This document shows positions 15,335 through 25,362 of a stretch of DNA of 46,876 nt, piece by piece. The translations under genes were made by a program, and so were the position numbers. The stretch lies in contig CAKRVL010000012.1 in the NCBI GenBank assembly GCA_934408705.1, positions 1 to 46,876 of the forward strand, read 5' to 3'. The stretch is from an uncultured Blautia sp. (GTDB lineage: Bacteria; Bacillota; Clostridia; Lachnospirales; Lachnospiraceae). Below the pieces are notes generated by a model, which was not told the origin of the DNA, made no database searches, and saw nothing but the letters and a program-made list of their open reading frames with translations. Each line of letters begins with the position of its first letter. Position 1 is the stretch's first letter.

Positions 15335-16864
15335 ATGAAAAACAGAATATGGAAGAGGATACTGGCGATAGGGCTGTGGCTTATTGCTGAGACAGGACTT
15401 GTGGCAGGATGTACGGTACTGCAAGATGCTGTATATGGAGCAGAGCTGGGAGATGGGAAGGTGACAGTTACCGAGGAAGCAGACTGGACAGATCAGGATG
15501 ATTTTCAGGCTTTGATCTCTGTGAATGCAGAGGGGCTGGCTGGATTTTCAGATCATACATTTGAAAGTGATTTTGTCCCCACTGAGTATGAGCTTGTTGT
15601 ATGGATTTCCGAATATTTTCAGCCTGATAGTTCCTTTACAGTACCACAGGGATGCCTGCGTGAAGAGCTTCCTGTGGTCACAGCTGATGGAAGATCCAGC
15701 AGCATTACAGGCTTCAGATGGAAAATAGATCAGGGTGAAAGCAGAAAGCATCTGGATATTCCTGTTACCTTGCGTGAAGAATACCGCTTTCCGGTAACTA
15801 AGATAACAGTGCCTGTATGCCAGGAGAAGCTGCCGATGAATGGAGCTGTTAGTGGGGAAGAAAGAGGCGGTGGAGTGTATATTGTGAAAAAACGTGGTTC
15901 CCAGAGGGAGATTGTGTGCACAGCCGGGAACAAAATTCTGGAGGTACCGGCTGCTGTGATTGACTTTTCCATGGAAATGAATCCCAGGGAGAGTGCTGTT
16001 TCTGCCGGAAATCGGATTCTTATGGATGTAAGTCTGACAAATTGCGGACAGGTTCCTCTCTATGACATTTCTCTGCATACTCAGACGAAGGAAATGGAGG
16101 CCACTGCTGTATGGGAAAAAGAACCGGGAGTGGAAATTTTTGAGGATGGTGCAGTAGTGAACAGTCTTACACCAGGAGAAAAGAGGACTGTTACTTTTTA
16201 TGTGGATACTATGACCAGTCAGACGGGCTGGCTTGTTTTGGAAACAGTGGCAAAAACAAAAAATCCGGTTTCAATGGACAGAACTACAGAACAGCAGCTG
16301 ACTGTACAACCGCTGAAAGCTTCTTTCACAGTGAAGAAAACTGCCGATTGCGAGAGTGCCAGCCCAGGTGACATTGTGACCTATCAGATCAGTATTCATA
16401 ACACCGGGGAACAGACCTTGCACTCTGTGATTACTACAGAACGCTTTGGACTGGCGGGGGTGACTGCTGCATTTTTATCCCAGGAAGGGGTAATTCTGAA
16501 TAAAAGCAAAACTCAGGCAAAGATTCCGGAGATTGCACCAGGGGGATGTGTTAATCTGAAGGCAAGAGTAGTGCTTCCCCAAAATCTTGAAGATCAGAAT
16601 CTTGTAAATCAGATTATTGTAGTCACAGATGAAACCGGTGAGGAAAGTGCTGTGCGGGATCAGGCAACGATCCGGGTAGAGGCAAAGAAGGAAGGAAAAG
16701 AAAATAGAAGTGGAGTAGATTGTGATGGAAGTGGGACAACTGCGTCCATATCTCCTAAGACAGGTGATCGTTCTCATAAAGAAGTATTTCAGGCATTAAT
16801 TCTGCTGTCCATTTTCTTTTCTATAGTATCTGCCAGACGTATGTTTTTTAGAAGGAAAGATTGA
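15335..16864 (+). CDS. Wall-anchored DUF11-domain surface protein
   Basis: 509 residues. A signal sequence (KNRIWKRIL, then a hydrophobic core to about residue 35) starts it; LVAGC at 22-26 also resembles a lipobox, so lipidation cannot be excluded. The middle has two or three immunoglobulin-like segments; about 340-450 matches the DUF11 repeat (SPGDIVTYQISIHNTGEQTL). The C-terminus has SPKTGD (from about 473), a hydrophobic stretch and a basic RRMFFRRKD tail. This is a sorting signal of the (S/P)PxTG kind used by clostridial sortases, better supported than lipid anchoring. AAGGGG lies 8 bases before the ATG. Function beyond surface display is unknown. Confidence 0.75.
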   Translation: MKNRIWKRILAIGLWLIAETGLVAGCTVLQDAVYGAELGDGKVTVTEEADWTDQDDFQALISVNAEGLAGFSDHTFESDFVPTEYELVVWISEYFQPDSSFTVPQGCLREELPVVTADGRSSSITGFRWKIDQGESRKHLDIPVTLREEYRFPVTKITVPVCQEKLPMNGAVSGEERGGGVYIVKKRGSQREIVCTAGNKILEVPAAVIDFSMEMNPRESAVSAGNRILMDVSLTNCGQVPLYDISLHTQTKEMEATAVWEKEPGVEIFEDGAVVNSLTPGEKRTVTFYVDTMTSQTGWLVLETVAKTKNPVSMDRTTEQQLTVQPLKASFTVKKTADCESASPGDIVTYQISIHNTGEQTLHSVITTERFGLAGVTAAFLSQEGVILNKSKTQAKIPEIAPGGCVNLKARVVLPQNLEDQNLVNQIIVVTDETGEESAVRDQATIRVEAKKEGKENRSGVDCDGSGTTASISPKTGDRSHKEVFQALILLSIFFSIVSARRMFFRRKD

Positions 16865-16889
16865 AAACAAATTCTGTGTGTGCTATTCT
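16861..16889 (+). promoter_or_regulatory. murE promoter
   Basis: TTGAAA (16861-16866), overlapping the stop codon of the preceding gene, 17 bases, TATTCT (16884-16889). Confidence 0.5.
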
Positions 16890-16974
16890 ATAAAAGAGTA
16901 TGCGTTGTTGTAAATCTGGCGTAGAGGAATGTCTTCGCCATACAGCAGCGCCCAAATATAGGGAGGCATATATT

Positions 16975-18432
16975 ATGAAATTATCATCCTTATTAGAGAA
17001 GTTAGAATACACCTGCGTGCAGGGTAGCACAGAGCAGGAAGTTACTGGCGTTGTTTATGATTCCAGAAAGGTAACAGAAGGCGCTCTGTTTATGTGCATC
17101 AGAGGCGCTGTTGTGGACGGACATAAATTTGTACCTGATGTTGTAGCCAAAGGGGCTAAGGTATTGGTTGTAGAGGAGGCTGTCAGCGCACCTGCTGATG
17201 TTACTGTAATTCAGGTGGCAGATACCAGATATGCTATGGCATTTATTTCAGCAGCCTGGTTCGGACATCCGGCAGAGAAACTGAAAACCATTGGAATTAC
17301 CGGAACTAAGGGCAAGACTACCACCACATACATGGTAAAATCTATTCTGGAGAATGCAGGATATAAGGTTGGACTTATTGGCACAATTGAAGCTATTATT
17401 GGGGATAAAGTGATTCCTGCGGCTAATACTACACCAGAATCCTACATGGTTCAGGAATATTTCCATGAAATGGTGGAAGCCGGCTGTGACTGTGTGGTTA
17501 TGGAGGTTTCTTCACAGGGACTGATGCTGCATCGTACACAGGGATTTGTGTTTGATTTTGGAATTTTCACAAATATTGAACCAGATCATATCGGACCAAA
17601 TGAGCATAAGGATTTTAATCATTATTTGGAGTGTAAATCTATGCTTTTGAAGCAGTGCCGTGTAGGAATTGTGAACAGAGATGATGAACACTTTGACAGA
17701 ATCATTGAGGGACATACCTGTACACTTGAGACCTATGGTTTCTCAAAAGAGGCAGATCTTCGTGCCGAGGATGCCAAACTGGTTGGTGGAAAGGGATATC
17801 TGGGAATTTCCTATCATCTGAAAGGTCTTATGGATTTTCCGGTGGAAATTGATATTCCGGGAAAATTCAGTATTTATAATTCCCTGACAGCCATTGCAAT
17901 CTGCCGCCACTTTAAGGTTTCCCAGGAGAATATTCTGAAAGCTCTGAAAAGTGCGAAAGTAAAAGGCCGTATTGAGATGGTGAAGGTATCTGATGAGTTT
18001 ACATTAATGATTGATTATGCACATAATGCAATGGCGTTGGAGAGCCTTCTTACCACTTTACGGGAGTATCATCCTCACAGACTGGTCTGCCTGTTTGGCT
18101 GTGGGGGAAATCGTTCCAGACTTCGCCGTTATGAGATGGGAGAGGTGTCAGGACGCCTTGCAGATCTTACGATCATTACATCTGATAATCCAAGAGATGA
18201 GGAGCCGCAGGCTATTATCGATGATATTAAGACTGGTATGGCTAAGACAGATGGCAGATATGTAGAGATCCCGGATCGCAAGGAGGCAATTGCCTATGCA
18301 ATCCACCACGGTGAGCCTGGAGATATTGTAGTGCTGGCTGGTAAGGGGCATGAGGATTACCAGGAAATCAAGGGTAAAAAATATCCAATGGATGAGCGAG
18401 TGCTGATCGCGGATATTCTTGCCGGAAAGTAA
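16975..18432 (+). CDS. murE: UDP-N-acetylmuramoyl-L-alanyl-D-glutamate--2,6-diaminopimelate ligase
   Basis: Adds the third stem-peptide residue during cytoplasmic peptidoglycan precursor synthesis. 485 residues. The P-loop TGTKGKTTTT is at about 109-118. DNPRDEEP, starting at residue 404, is the motif that marks meso-DAP-adding enzymes. The late GKGHEDYQEIKG is also typical. GGGAGG lies 8 bases before ATG 16975; the frame is open further upstream but that part is not homologous in style. The gene is outside the division cluster, where murE is found in Bacillus, and is followed after 3 bases by priA. Confidence 0.97.
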   Translation: MKLSSLLEKLEYTCVQGSTEQEVTGVVYDSRKVTEGALFMCIRGAVVDGHKFVPDVVAKGAKVLVVEEAVSAPADVTVIQVADTRYAMAFISAAWFGHPAEKLKTIGITGTKGKTTTTYMVKSILENAGYKVGLIGTIEAIIGDKVIPAANTTPESYMVQEYFHEMVEAGCDCVVMEVSSQGLMLHRTQGFVFDFGIFTNIEPDHIGPNEHKDFNHYLECKSMLLKQCRVGIVNRDDEHFDRIIEGHTCTLETYGFSKEADLRAEDAKLVGGKGYLGISYHLKGLMDFPVEIDIPGKFSIYNSLTAIAICRHFKVSQENILKALKSAKVKGRIEMVKVSDEFTLMIDYAHNAMALESLLTTLREYHPHRLVCLFGCGGNRSRLRRYEMGEVSGRLADLTIITSDNPRDEEPQAIIDDIKTGMAKTDGRYVEIPDRKEAIAYAIHHGEPGDIVVLAGKGHEDYQEIKGKKYPMDERVLIADILAGK

Positions 18433-18435
18433 AAA

Positions 18436-20664
18436 ATGACATATGCAGATATTATTGTAGATATTTCTCACGAGAAGCTGGATAAAAGCTTTCAGTATCT
18501 TATTCCGGATAGATTGAAGGACGAGCTCCAGGTGGGAATGGTGGTTTCTATTCCTTTTGGAAAAGGAAATCATCTGCGAAAGGGATACGTAGTCGGAATT
18601 TCTCAGGAACCGAAGGTGAAAGGAATTCCTATCAAATCCATTACAGCAGTTCAGAATGACAGGGAAACTACAGAATCCAGGCTGATCGCTTTGGCTGGAT
18701 GGATGAAGGAACATTATGGCTCGACTATGATCCAGGCACTGAAAACAGTTCTTCCTATCCAGAAAAAGATGAAAGCCCAGGAAAAAAGGTGGATAACCCT
18801 CCTGATTCCCAGAGAAAATGGGGAAAAGCTGCTGGAGGAGCTGAAGAAAACCAGATTTAAAGCAAGAGTGCGGCTTCTGGAGGCACTTTTGCAGGCTGAA
18901 AATAGTAAGCTTGAGACCGCATGGGCTGGGAAAGAGCTTGGAACGACAGCATCTGTTCTGAAATACTTTGAAGAGCAGAAGGTAATTTCTGTAGATTCTG
19001 ATGAGGTGTACAGAAATGCAATTACAGATGCAGGCAGTATTCCTTCTGTGAAGCCTGCCCTGTTAAGTCAGTCCCAGGAACTGGCAGTAGAGCAGATATT
19101 GTCAGAATGGGAGAAGCCAATGCCAAGACCGGTTTTGCTTCACGGGGTTACCGGCAGTGGGAAAACAGAAGTGTATATGGAACTGATCGATAAAGTGATA
19201 AGGGAAGGCAGGCAGGCTATTGTACTGATTCCGGAAATTGCGCTGACCTATCAGACTGTGAGACGGTTTTATGGACGTTTCGGAGACCGGGTTTCAGTTA
19301 TCAACTCCAGGCTTTCGCAGGGAGAACGGTATGATCAGTTCAAAAGGGCCAAGCAGGGAGAAATCCAGGTTATGGTTGGTCCTCGCTCTGCGCTGTTTAC
19401 CCCGTTTGAAAAGCTTGGGCTGATCATTATTGATGAAGAGCATGAGGCTTCCTATAAGAGCGAAAACAGTCCCAGATACCATGCAAGGGAAACTGCGATT
19501 CACAGAGCTGAAATGGAAGGTGCAGCAGTGGTGCTTGGTTCTGCAACCCCATCCATGGAGGCTTACTATAGAGCCAAGGAGGGGCAGTACGCCCTTGTAA
19601 AGCTGAATGCCCGATTTGAAGAAAGACCACTTCCGAGAGTATCAATTATTGATATGAGGGAACAACTAAAAAAAGGCAACCGTCTTGCACTGAGCCTTGA
19701 GCTGAAGGCGAATCTGGGAAAATGTCTGGAAAAAGGCGAGCAGGCCATGCTGTTTCTTAACCGTCGTGGCTATGCAGGCTTTGTTTCCTGCCGTTCTTGT
19801 GGACATGTGATGAAGTGTCCTCACTGTGATGTTTCTTTAAGTGAACATAACGGAGGAAAGCTGATCTGTCATTATTGTGGTTATGAAATTGCGAAGCCTG
19901 ACAAATGTCCGGTGTGCTCATCTCCATATATAGGCGGTTTTAAAGCAGGAACCCAGCAAATCCAGCAGGTGGTGGAAAAGGAATTTCCGGGTGCAAGAGT
20001 TCTTAGGATGGATTATGATACCACCAGGGCGAAAGGAAGCTATGAAAAGATTCTGGCTGCTTTTTCCGCGCATGAGGCAGATATTTTGATTGGAACCCAG
20101 ATGATCGTTAAGGGACATGATTTTCCGGATGTAACTCTTGTTGGGGTTATAGCAGCAGATCTGTCTCTGAATGCAGATGATTATCGAAGCGGTGAGCGTA
20201 CCTTTCAATTGCTTACGCAGGCTGTGGGGCGTTCTGGAAGAGGTAAAAAAGAGGGACACGCATTGATCCAGACCTACAGTCCGGAGCATTATAGTATCCA
20301 GACAGCAGCCCGGCAGGCTTATGAGGAATTCTATGAGGAAGAGATGGGGTATCGCATTTTGATGGACTATCCTCCCGCTGCACATATGATGGCAGTGCTT
20401 GGTACTTCAGAGGATGAGAAGCTTCTGGAGATGGCCATGCATTATTTAAGCCTGTTTACAGGCAGACTGTATCAGGGAAAGGAGCTTCACATAATCGGTC
20501 CCGCACCTGCATCTGTGGGAAAAGTAAAGGATGTATACAGAAGAATACTTTATCTGAAGCATGAGAATTATGATCTGCTTGTCCGTATCAAGGACAGGAT
20601 GGAGGAATATATTGAGATCAATTCCGGTTTCAGAAAGGTTAATATACAATTTGATTTTTCATAA
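18436..20664 (+). CDS. priA: Primosomal protein N' (replication restart helicase PriA)
   Basis: 742 residues. An N-terminal DNA-binding domain is followed by a superfamily 2 helicase with Walker A GVTGSGKTE at about 237-245 and the DEEH box at 333-336. A zinc-binding insertion has eight cysteines in four CxxC pairs (CRSCG, CPHC, CHYC, CPVC, about 450-495). Helicase motifs GTQMIVKGHDFPDV and QAVGRSGRGKKEG follow. It reloads the replisome at collapsed forks. It starts 3 bases after murE, with GGAAAG overlapping the murE stop. Confidence 0.97.
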   Translation: MTYADIIVDISHEKLDKSFQYLIPDRLKDELQVGMVVSIPFGKGNHLRKGYVVGISQEPKVKGIPIKSITAVQNDRETTESRLIALAGWMKEHYGSTMIQALKTVLPIQKKMKAQEKRWITLLIPRENGEKLLEELKKTRFKARVRLLEALLQAENSKLETAWAGKELGTTASVLKYFEEQKVISVDSDEVYRNAITDAGSIPSVKPALLSQSQELAVEQILSEWEKPMPRPVLLHGVTGSGKTEVYMELIDKVIREGRQAIVLIPEIALTYQTVRRFYGRFGDRVSVINSRLSQGERYDQFKRAKQGEIQVMVGPRSALFTPFEKLGLIIIDEEHEASYKSENSPRYHARETAIHRAEMEGAAVVLGSATPSMEAYYRAKEGQYALVKLNARFEERPLPRVSIIDMREQLKKGNRLALSLELKANLGKCLEKGEQAMLFLNRRGYAGFVSCRSCGHVMKCPHCDVSLSEHNGGKLICHYCGYEIAKPDKCPVCSSPYIGGFKAGTQQIQQVVEKEFPGARVLRMDYDTTRAKGSYEKILAAFSAHEADILIGTQMIVKGHDFPDVTLVGVIAADLSLNADDYRSGERTFQLLTQAVGRSGRGKKEGHALIQTYSPEHYSIQTAARQAYEEFYEEEMGYRILMDYPPAAHMMAVLGTSEDEKLLEMAMHYLSLFTGRLYQGKELHIIGPAPASVGKVKDVYRRILYLKHENYDLLVRIKDRMEEYIEINSGFRKVNIQFDFS

Positions 20665-20668
20665 AGTG

Positions 20669-20711
20669 AAATATCAGGCTGAAAAGCAAGGCATTGCAGC
20701 AGCTGATATTT
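20669..20711 (+). terminator. Stem-loop between priA and def
   Basis: AAATATCAG (20669-20677) pairs perfectly with CTGATATTT (20703-20711), with GCAA/TTGC nested inside. The tail TTGAAAATC is not a strong U-tract, so this may attenuate or process the message instead of ending it. Confidence 0.45.
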
Positions 20712-20750
20712 TGAAAATCTAAGATAAAAGAAAAAGGAGATAACGCAAAA

Positions 20751-21233
20751 ATGGCACTTAGGACAATCAGAACAGAAGGCGATTCCGTTTTGGAAAAGGT
20801 TTGCAGACCAGTAGAGAAAATCGATAACCGTATCAAGGATCTGGTGGGAGATATGCTGGAGACTATGTATGACGCATGTGGTGTTGGTCTTGCAGCTCCG
20901 CAGGTAGGCATACTAAAAAGAATCGTGGTGATCGATATCGGAGATGGTCCCCTTATTCTTATTAATCCGGAAATACTTATGACATCCGGTGAGCAGACCG
21001 GTGAAGAAGGCTGCTTAAGCGTTCCGGGAATGTCTGGCCAGGTTACCCGTCCGGATTATGTAAAGATAAAAGCACTTGACCTGGAGATGAAAGAGCAGAC
21101 ATATGAGGGAGAGGGACTTCTTGCCCGTGCCTTTTGCCATGAGATTGACCATCTGGATGGAAAAATGTATACCCGTCTGGTCGAAGGCGAATTACATCAT
21201 GTAAGTTATGATAACGAGGAGGAAGAGGAATAA
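20751..21233 (+). CDS. def: Peptide deformylase
   Basis: Removes the formyl group from nascent proteins. 160 residues with all three metal-site motifs: GVGLAAPQ (44-51), EGCLS (86-90, Cys ligand) and HEIDH (130-134, two His ligands and the catalytic Glu). It ends in an acidic EEEEE tail. GGAGA lies before the ATG. The stop codon touches the fmt start codon, pairing the enzyme that removes formyl groups with the one that adds them. Confidence 0.97.
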   Translation: MALRTIRTEGDSVLEKVCRPVEKIDNRIKDLVGDMLETMYDACGVGLAAPQVGILKRIVVIDIGDGPLILINPEILMTSGEQTGEEGCLSVPGMSGQVTRPDYVKIKALDLEMKEQTYEGEGLLARAFCHEIDHLDGKMYTRLVEGELHHVSYDNEEEEE

Positions 21234-22190
21234 ATGAGAATTGTTTATATGGGAACACCGGATTTTGCGGTGAAGCCTCTTCATGCTTTGGCAGAAACTG
21301 ATTATGAGGTTGTAGGTGTTGTAACCCAGCCTGATAAGCCAAAGGGAAGAGGTAAGACAATGCTTCCCACTCCTGTAAAGGAAGAAGCTTTGAAGCATGG
21401 CTTTACAGTTTATCAGCCGGTTAAGGTGCGTGATCCTGAGTTTTTACAGATTCTGAAGGAGCTGGCACCGGATATTATTGTGGTAGCTGCATTTGGGCAG
21501 ATCATTCCGAAGAGCATTCTGGAGCTTCCTGAATATGGATGTATTAACATTCATGCTTCTCTGCTTCCGAAATATCGTGGTGCTGCGCCTATACAGCAGG
21601 CAGTTATTGATGGAGAAAAGGAATCAGGTGTTACCATCATGAAAATGGGAACAGGACTTGATACAGGTGATATGATTTCCAGAGCTGTAATACCCCTTGC
21701 ATCAGATGAGACAGGCGGAAGCCTGTTCGATAAACTGGCAGATGCAGGCGCGAAGCTTCTTGTGGAAACATTACCTCACATTTTTGATGGAACAGCTGTT
21801 TATGAGAAGCAACCGGAGGAAAGTCCAACTCCTTATGCGGGAATGATCACCAAGCAGATGGGCTTGCTGAATTTTGAAAGGCCGGCAGAGGAGCTGGAAA
21901 GACTGGTACGTGGTCTAAACCCATGGCCAAGTGCTTTTACATTTTGGAATGGTAAGACTCTGAAAGTATGGGAAAGTTCTGTTGTAAAAGCTGAGGAAGC
22001 ACTGGTGGAAAAGGAAAAACCAGGAACAGTGGTAAAAACTGACAAAAATGGAATTTATGTGGCATGCGGTAAGGATATTCTGATGCTTTCACAGGTGCAG
22101 CTGGAAGGAAAGAAGCGAATGGATGCAGATGCATTTCTCCGAGGATGCCATATAGAAGCCGGATGCTGCTTTACAGATAAAAAGGAGTGA
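21234..22190 (+). CDS. fmt: Methionyl-tRNA formyltransferase
   Basis: Formylates initiator Met-tRNA using 10-formyltetrahydrofolate. 318 residues. Motifs are MGTPDFAV at the start, VVAAFGQIIP, the catalytic Asn/His region INIHASLLPKYRGAAPI, and ETGGSLFDKL. The C-terminal tRNA-binding domain follows LVRGLNPWPSAF. It begins directly after the def stop; GAGGAAGAGG inside the end of def serves as ribosome binding site. Confidence 0.97.
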   Translation: MRIVYMGTPDFAVKPLHALAETDYEVVGVVTQPDKPKGRGKTMLPTPVKEEALKHGFTVYQPVKVRDPEFLQILKELAPDIIVVAAFGQIIPKSILELPEYGCINIHASLLPKYRGAAPIQQAVIDGEKESGVTIMKMGTGLDTGDMISRAVIPLASDETGGSLFDKLADAGAKLLVETLPHIFDGTAVYEKQPEESPTPYAGMITKQMGLLNFERPAEELERLVRGLNPWPSAFTFWNGKTLKVWESSVVKAEEALVEKEKPGTVVKTDKNGIYVACGKDILMLSQVQLEGKKRMDADAFLRGCHIEAGCCFTDKKE

Positions 22191-22194
22191 TCTT

Positions 22195-22908
22195 ATGTAC
22201 GGATATGGGTATCCTTATGGATTTTACTTTGATCCTACTTATATTTTACTGATTATTGGAATGGTGCTGGCACTTGCAGCGTCTGGAAAGATGAAGAGTA
22301 CGTTTGCCCGTTACCAGCAGGTACAAAGCCATTCCGGGCTTACCGGAGCCCAGACAGCCCAGAGAATCTTAAGTGCAGCCGGAATCTACGATGTAACCAT
22401 CGTTCCGATTTCCGGAAGCCTTACAGACCATTATGATCCACGGACAAGGCAGCTGGCTCTTTCACAGGATGTATATGGAAGAAGCTCTGTAGCAGCTGTG
22501 TGCGTAGCTGCTCATGAATGCGGACATGCAATCCAGCACAATGTGAATTATGCGCCGTTGAATATTCGTTCTGCCATTGTGCCGGTGGCAAACCTTGGAT
22601 CATCCCTGTCCTGGCCGATTTTCGTTTTGGGGCTGATACTTTCTATACCGACGCTTACAACAGCAGGAATAGTGCTGTTTTCATTGGCAGTATTGTTTCA
22701 GCTTGTAACTCTTCCGGTAGAATTCAACGCTTCTGCAAGAGCTTTAAAAATGCTGGAAAGCACTGGCATTTTAAGCCATGATGAAAATAAAGGTGCCAGG
22801 AAGGTCCTTACTGCAGCTGCTCTTACTTATGTGGCAGCTCTTGCTTCTTCAATTTTGCAGCTTTTAAGACTGATCATACTTTCCGGAGGTAGAAGACGGG
22901 ATGATTAA
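22195..22908 (+). CDS. YugP-type membrane zinc metallopeptidase (Zn_peptidase_2)
   Basis: 237 residues. An N-terminal membrane segment after MYGYGYPYGF is followed by a soluble part with the zinc motif HECGHAIQH (HExxH) at about 106-114, then two or three more membrane segments. The late VEFNASARALKML holds the conserved third-ligand region. Substrates are unknown. A GGAG site lies at the end of fmt. It overlaps the next gene by 8 bases. Confidence 0.9.
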   Translation: MYGYGYPYGFYFDPTYILLIIGMVLALAASGKMKSTFARYQQVQSHSGLTGAQTAQRILSAAGIYDVTIVPISGSLTDHYDPRTRQLALSQDVYGRSSVAAVCVAAHECGHAIQHNVNYAPLNIRSAIVPVANLGSSLSWPIFVLGLILSIPTLTTAGIVLFSLAVLFQLVTLPVEFNASARALKMLESTGILSHDENKGARKVLTAAALTYVAALASSILQLLRLIILSGGRRRDD

Positions 22909-24250
22909 TGGAATCAATTCCAGGGAAATGATCCTGGAAATTTTACTTGAAATTGAAGCGGGTGAGCATAGCCATGTTGCCATCCGCAATGCACTTTCCA
23001 AATACCAGTTTCTTCCTAAACAGGACCGGGCATTTATTACCCGTGTATGCGAGGGAACACTGGAATATCGCATTCAGATTGATTATATTATCAACTCTTT
23101 TTCCAAGGTGACAGTAGATAAGATGAAGCCTGCTATTCGGGAGATTTTAAGAAGTGCGGTATATCAGCTGAAATATATGGACAGTGTACCGGACAGCGCA
23201 GTGTGTAATGAAGCTGTGAAACTGGCTCAGAGAAAAGGATTTTATAATCTTAAGCCCTTTGTAAACGGTGTTCTTCGAACAATTGCCCGGGAAATGGATC
23301 AGGTTCAGTTCCCGAAAAAAGAAGATGATCTGCTGAAGTATCTTTCTGTTAAATATTCTATGCCTGAGGTTCTGGTGACCAGATGGCTGGAGGCATATGG
23401 GGAAGAGATAACAGAAAAGATATTAGCAGATTTTCTCACAGAGCACCCTCTTACGATCAGGTGCCGTACTTATCTGAATTCAAAAGATGAAATTGTGAAA
23501 AGTCTTGAAAGCCAGGGAGTTCAGGTAGAGCCTGCGCCATATCTGCCTTATGCATACAGTATTTCAGATTTTAATCATATTCTTGCTCTGGATGCGTTTA
23601 TTAATGGCAAAATCGTAGTTCAGGACGTAAGCTCTATGTTGGTTGCAGAAGTGGCGGCTCCGAAAAAGGGAGATTATGTAATTGATGTCTGCGCTGCACC
23701 AGGTGGAAAAAGTCTTCATATGGGAGATAAGATGGAAGGCTACGGAACCGTAGATGCCAGGGATGTAAGTCAGTATAAGGTGAATCTGATTGAAGAGAAC
23801 ATCCAGCGCACCAATTCTATTAATGTACAGGCACGGGTTCAGGATGCTACTGTTTTTGATCAGGATTCAGAGCTTCTTGCGGATATTGTGATCGCAGATG
23901 TGCCATGCTCTGGTTATGGTGTGATTGGAAAGAAACCAGAGATTAAATATCGTGTTACTCCCCAGAAACAGGATGAAATTGTAATTTTGCAGAGAACTAT
24001 CCTGGATAGAGCAGCCAATTATGTAAAACCAAGAGGAGAACTGATTTTTAGTACATGCACCATTGCAAAGGAAGAAAACGAAGAAAATATGATGTGGTTC
24101 CTGAATAACTATCCATTTAAGCTGGAGAGCCTGGATCCTTATCTTCCAGAGGAACTGCATTCTGAGACCACAGCACTTGGATATCTGCAGCTGCTTCCGG
24201 GAGTACATAAGACAGACGGATTCTTTATTGCAAAATTCAGAAGAAAATAG
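22901..24250 (+). CDS. rsmB: 16S rRNA (cytosine-967-C5)-methyltransferase
   Basis: 449 residues. Residues 1-140 form a NusB-like RNA-binding domain. The methyltransferase part has the SAM loop VCAAPGGKSLHMG, motif IV PCSGYGVIGKKPEIK with one conserved Cys, and motif VI FSTCTIAKEENE with the catalytic Cys. It starts 8 bases inside the upstream protease gene, preceded by GGAGG in that gene. Confidence 0.96.
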   Translation: MINGINSREMILEILLEIEAGEHSHVAIRNALSKYQFLPKQDRAFITRVCEGTLEYRIQIDYIINSFSKVTVDKMKPAIREILRSAVYQLKYMDSVPDSAVCNEAVKLAQRKGFYNLKPFVNGVLRTIAREMDQVQFPKKEDDLLKYLSVKYSMPEVLVTRWLEAYGEEITEKILADFLTEHPLTIRCRTYLNSKDEIVKSLESQGVQVEPAPYLPYAYSISDFNHILALDAFINGKIVVQDVSSMLVAEVAAPKKGDYVIDVCAAPGGKSLHMGDKMEGYGTVDARDVSQYKVNLIEENIQRTNSINVQARVQDATVFDQDSELLADIVIADVPCSGYGVIGKKPEIKYRVTPQKQDEIVILQRTILDRAANYVKPRGELIFSTCTIAKEENEENMMWFLNNYPFKLESLDPYLPEELHSETTALGYLQLLPGVHKTDGFFIAKFRRK

Positions 24251-24260
24251 GAATAAAAAA

Positions 24261-25301
24261 ATGACAGACATTAAGTCTATGGACAAAGAAGAGCTGAAAA
24301 ATCTTATAACCGAGCTGGGCGAGAAGCCTTTTCGGGCGAAACAGATTTATAGCTGGCTTCATGAGCATTTGGTGACATCTTATGACGAGATGGGAAATAT
24401 ACCAGGTAAATTAAAAGAAAAGCTGAAGGATTATCCGATTGCAGCCCTGGAAATGGTTGATGAGCAGATTTCTGCTATTGACGGTACAAGAAAATATCTG
24501 TTCCGTCTTTCGGATGGGAATGTAATCGAGAGTGTTCTTATGCGTTATAAGCATGGAAACTCTGTATGCATTTCTTCACAGGTTGGCTGTAAGATGGGGT
24601 GCCGTTTCTGCGCATCTACCATCGGCGGCTGGACCAGAAATCTTCTTCCTTCAGAAATGCTGGATCAGATTTACAGAATCCAGAGCATAACCGGGGAACG
24701 GGTATCTAATGTAGTAGTGATGGGTACCGGCGAGCCTATGGATAACTATGATAATATTGTACGTTTTGTACATCTGCTTTCTGATGAGGGCGGTCTTAAC
24801 ATCAGCCAGAGGAATATCACCGTATCAACCTGCGGAATTGTTCCGAAAATATATGAGCTTGCAAAGGAAAAACTGCAGATCACTCTTGCCTTATCCCTGC
24901 ATGCTCCAAATGATGAAAAGAGAAGGGAGCTTATGCCTATTGCACAGCGTTACAGCATGGATGAGGTCCTGGATGCCTGCCGGAATTATTTTCAGGAAAC
25001 AGGCAGGAGAATTACTTTTGAATACAGTCTTGTGGCTGGTGTTAATGACAGCGATGAGGATGCAAGGGAGCTGAGCAGCAGAATCCATGACATTAACTGT
25101 CATGTGAATCTGATTCCGGTAAACCCGATTAAAGAGCGCTCTTACAGGCGTTCTACCCACCAGGCGGTGGAGAATTTTAAAATAAAACTTGAAAAATGCG
25201 GAATTAATGTTACTATTAGAAGGGAAATGGGCAGTGATATAGACGGTGCCTGTGGACAATTGCGAAAAAGCTATATAGAAAAAGGTTACGATCTGCAGTA
25301 A
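24261..25301 (+). CDS. rlmN: 23S rRNA/tRNA adenine-C2 methyltransferase, radical SAM
   Basis: 346 residues. The radical SAM cluster motif CKMGCRFC is at residues 110-117 (Cys110, 114, 117), followed by the SAM-binding GTGEPMDNYD. The second methyl-carrying cysteine is in GACGQLR near residue 331. It methylates A2503 of 23S rRNA and some tRNAs. The ATG at 24261 is chosen because it matches the family start and follows the rsmB stop by 10 bases; its ribosome binding site is weak (AGGA). Confidence 0.96.
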   Translation: MTDIKSMDKEELKNLITELGEKPFRAKQIYSWLHEHLVTSYDEMGNIPGKLKEKLKDYPIAALEMVDEQISAIDGTRKYLFRLSDGNVIESVLMRYKHGNSVCISSQVGCKMGCRFCASTIGGWTRNLLPSEMLDQIYRIQSITGERVSNVVVMGTGEPMDNYDNIVRFVHLLSDEGGLNISQRNITVSTCGIVPKIYELAKEKLQITLALSLHAPNDEKRRELMPIAQRYSMDEVLDACRNYFQETGRRITFEYSLVAGVNDSDEDARELSSRIHDINCHVNLIPVNPIKERSYRRSTHQAVENFKIKLEKCGINVTIRREMGSDIDGACGQLRKSYIEKGYDLQ

Positions 25302-25308
25302 CGAAAAA

Positions 25309-25334
25309 GCTGTTGTTCGTTTTGGGACAACAGC
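25309..25334 (+). other. Intercistronic hairpin between rlmN and the PP2C gene
   Basis: GCTGTTGT and ACAACAGC are perfect 8-base arms around a 10-base loop. There is no T-run, so it is more likely an mRNA processing or stability element than a terminator. Confidence 0.45.
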
Positions 25335-25362
25335 AGGAAAAGGACAGAAAGCGAGAAGTGAC

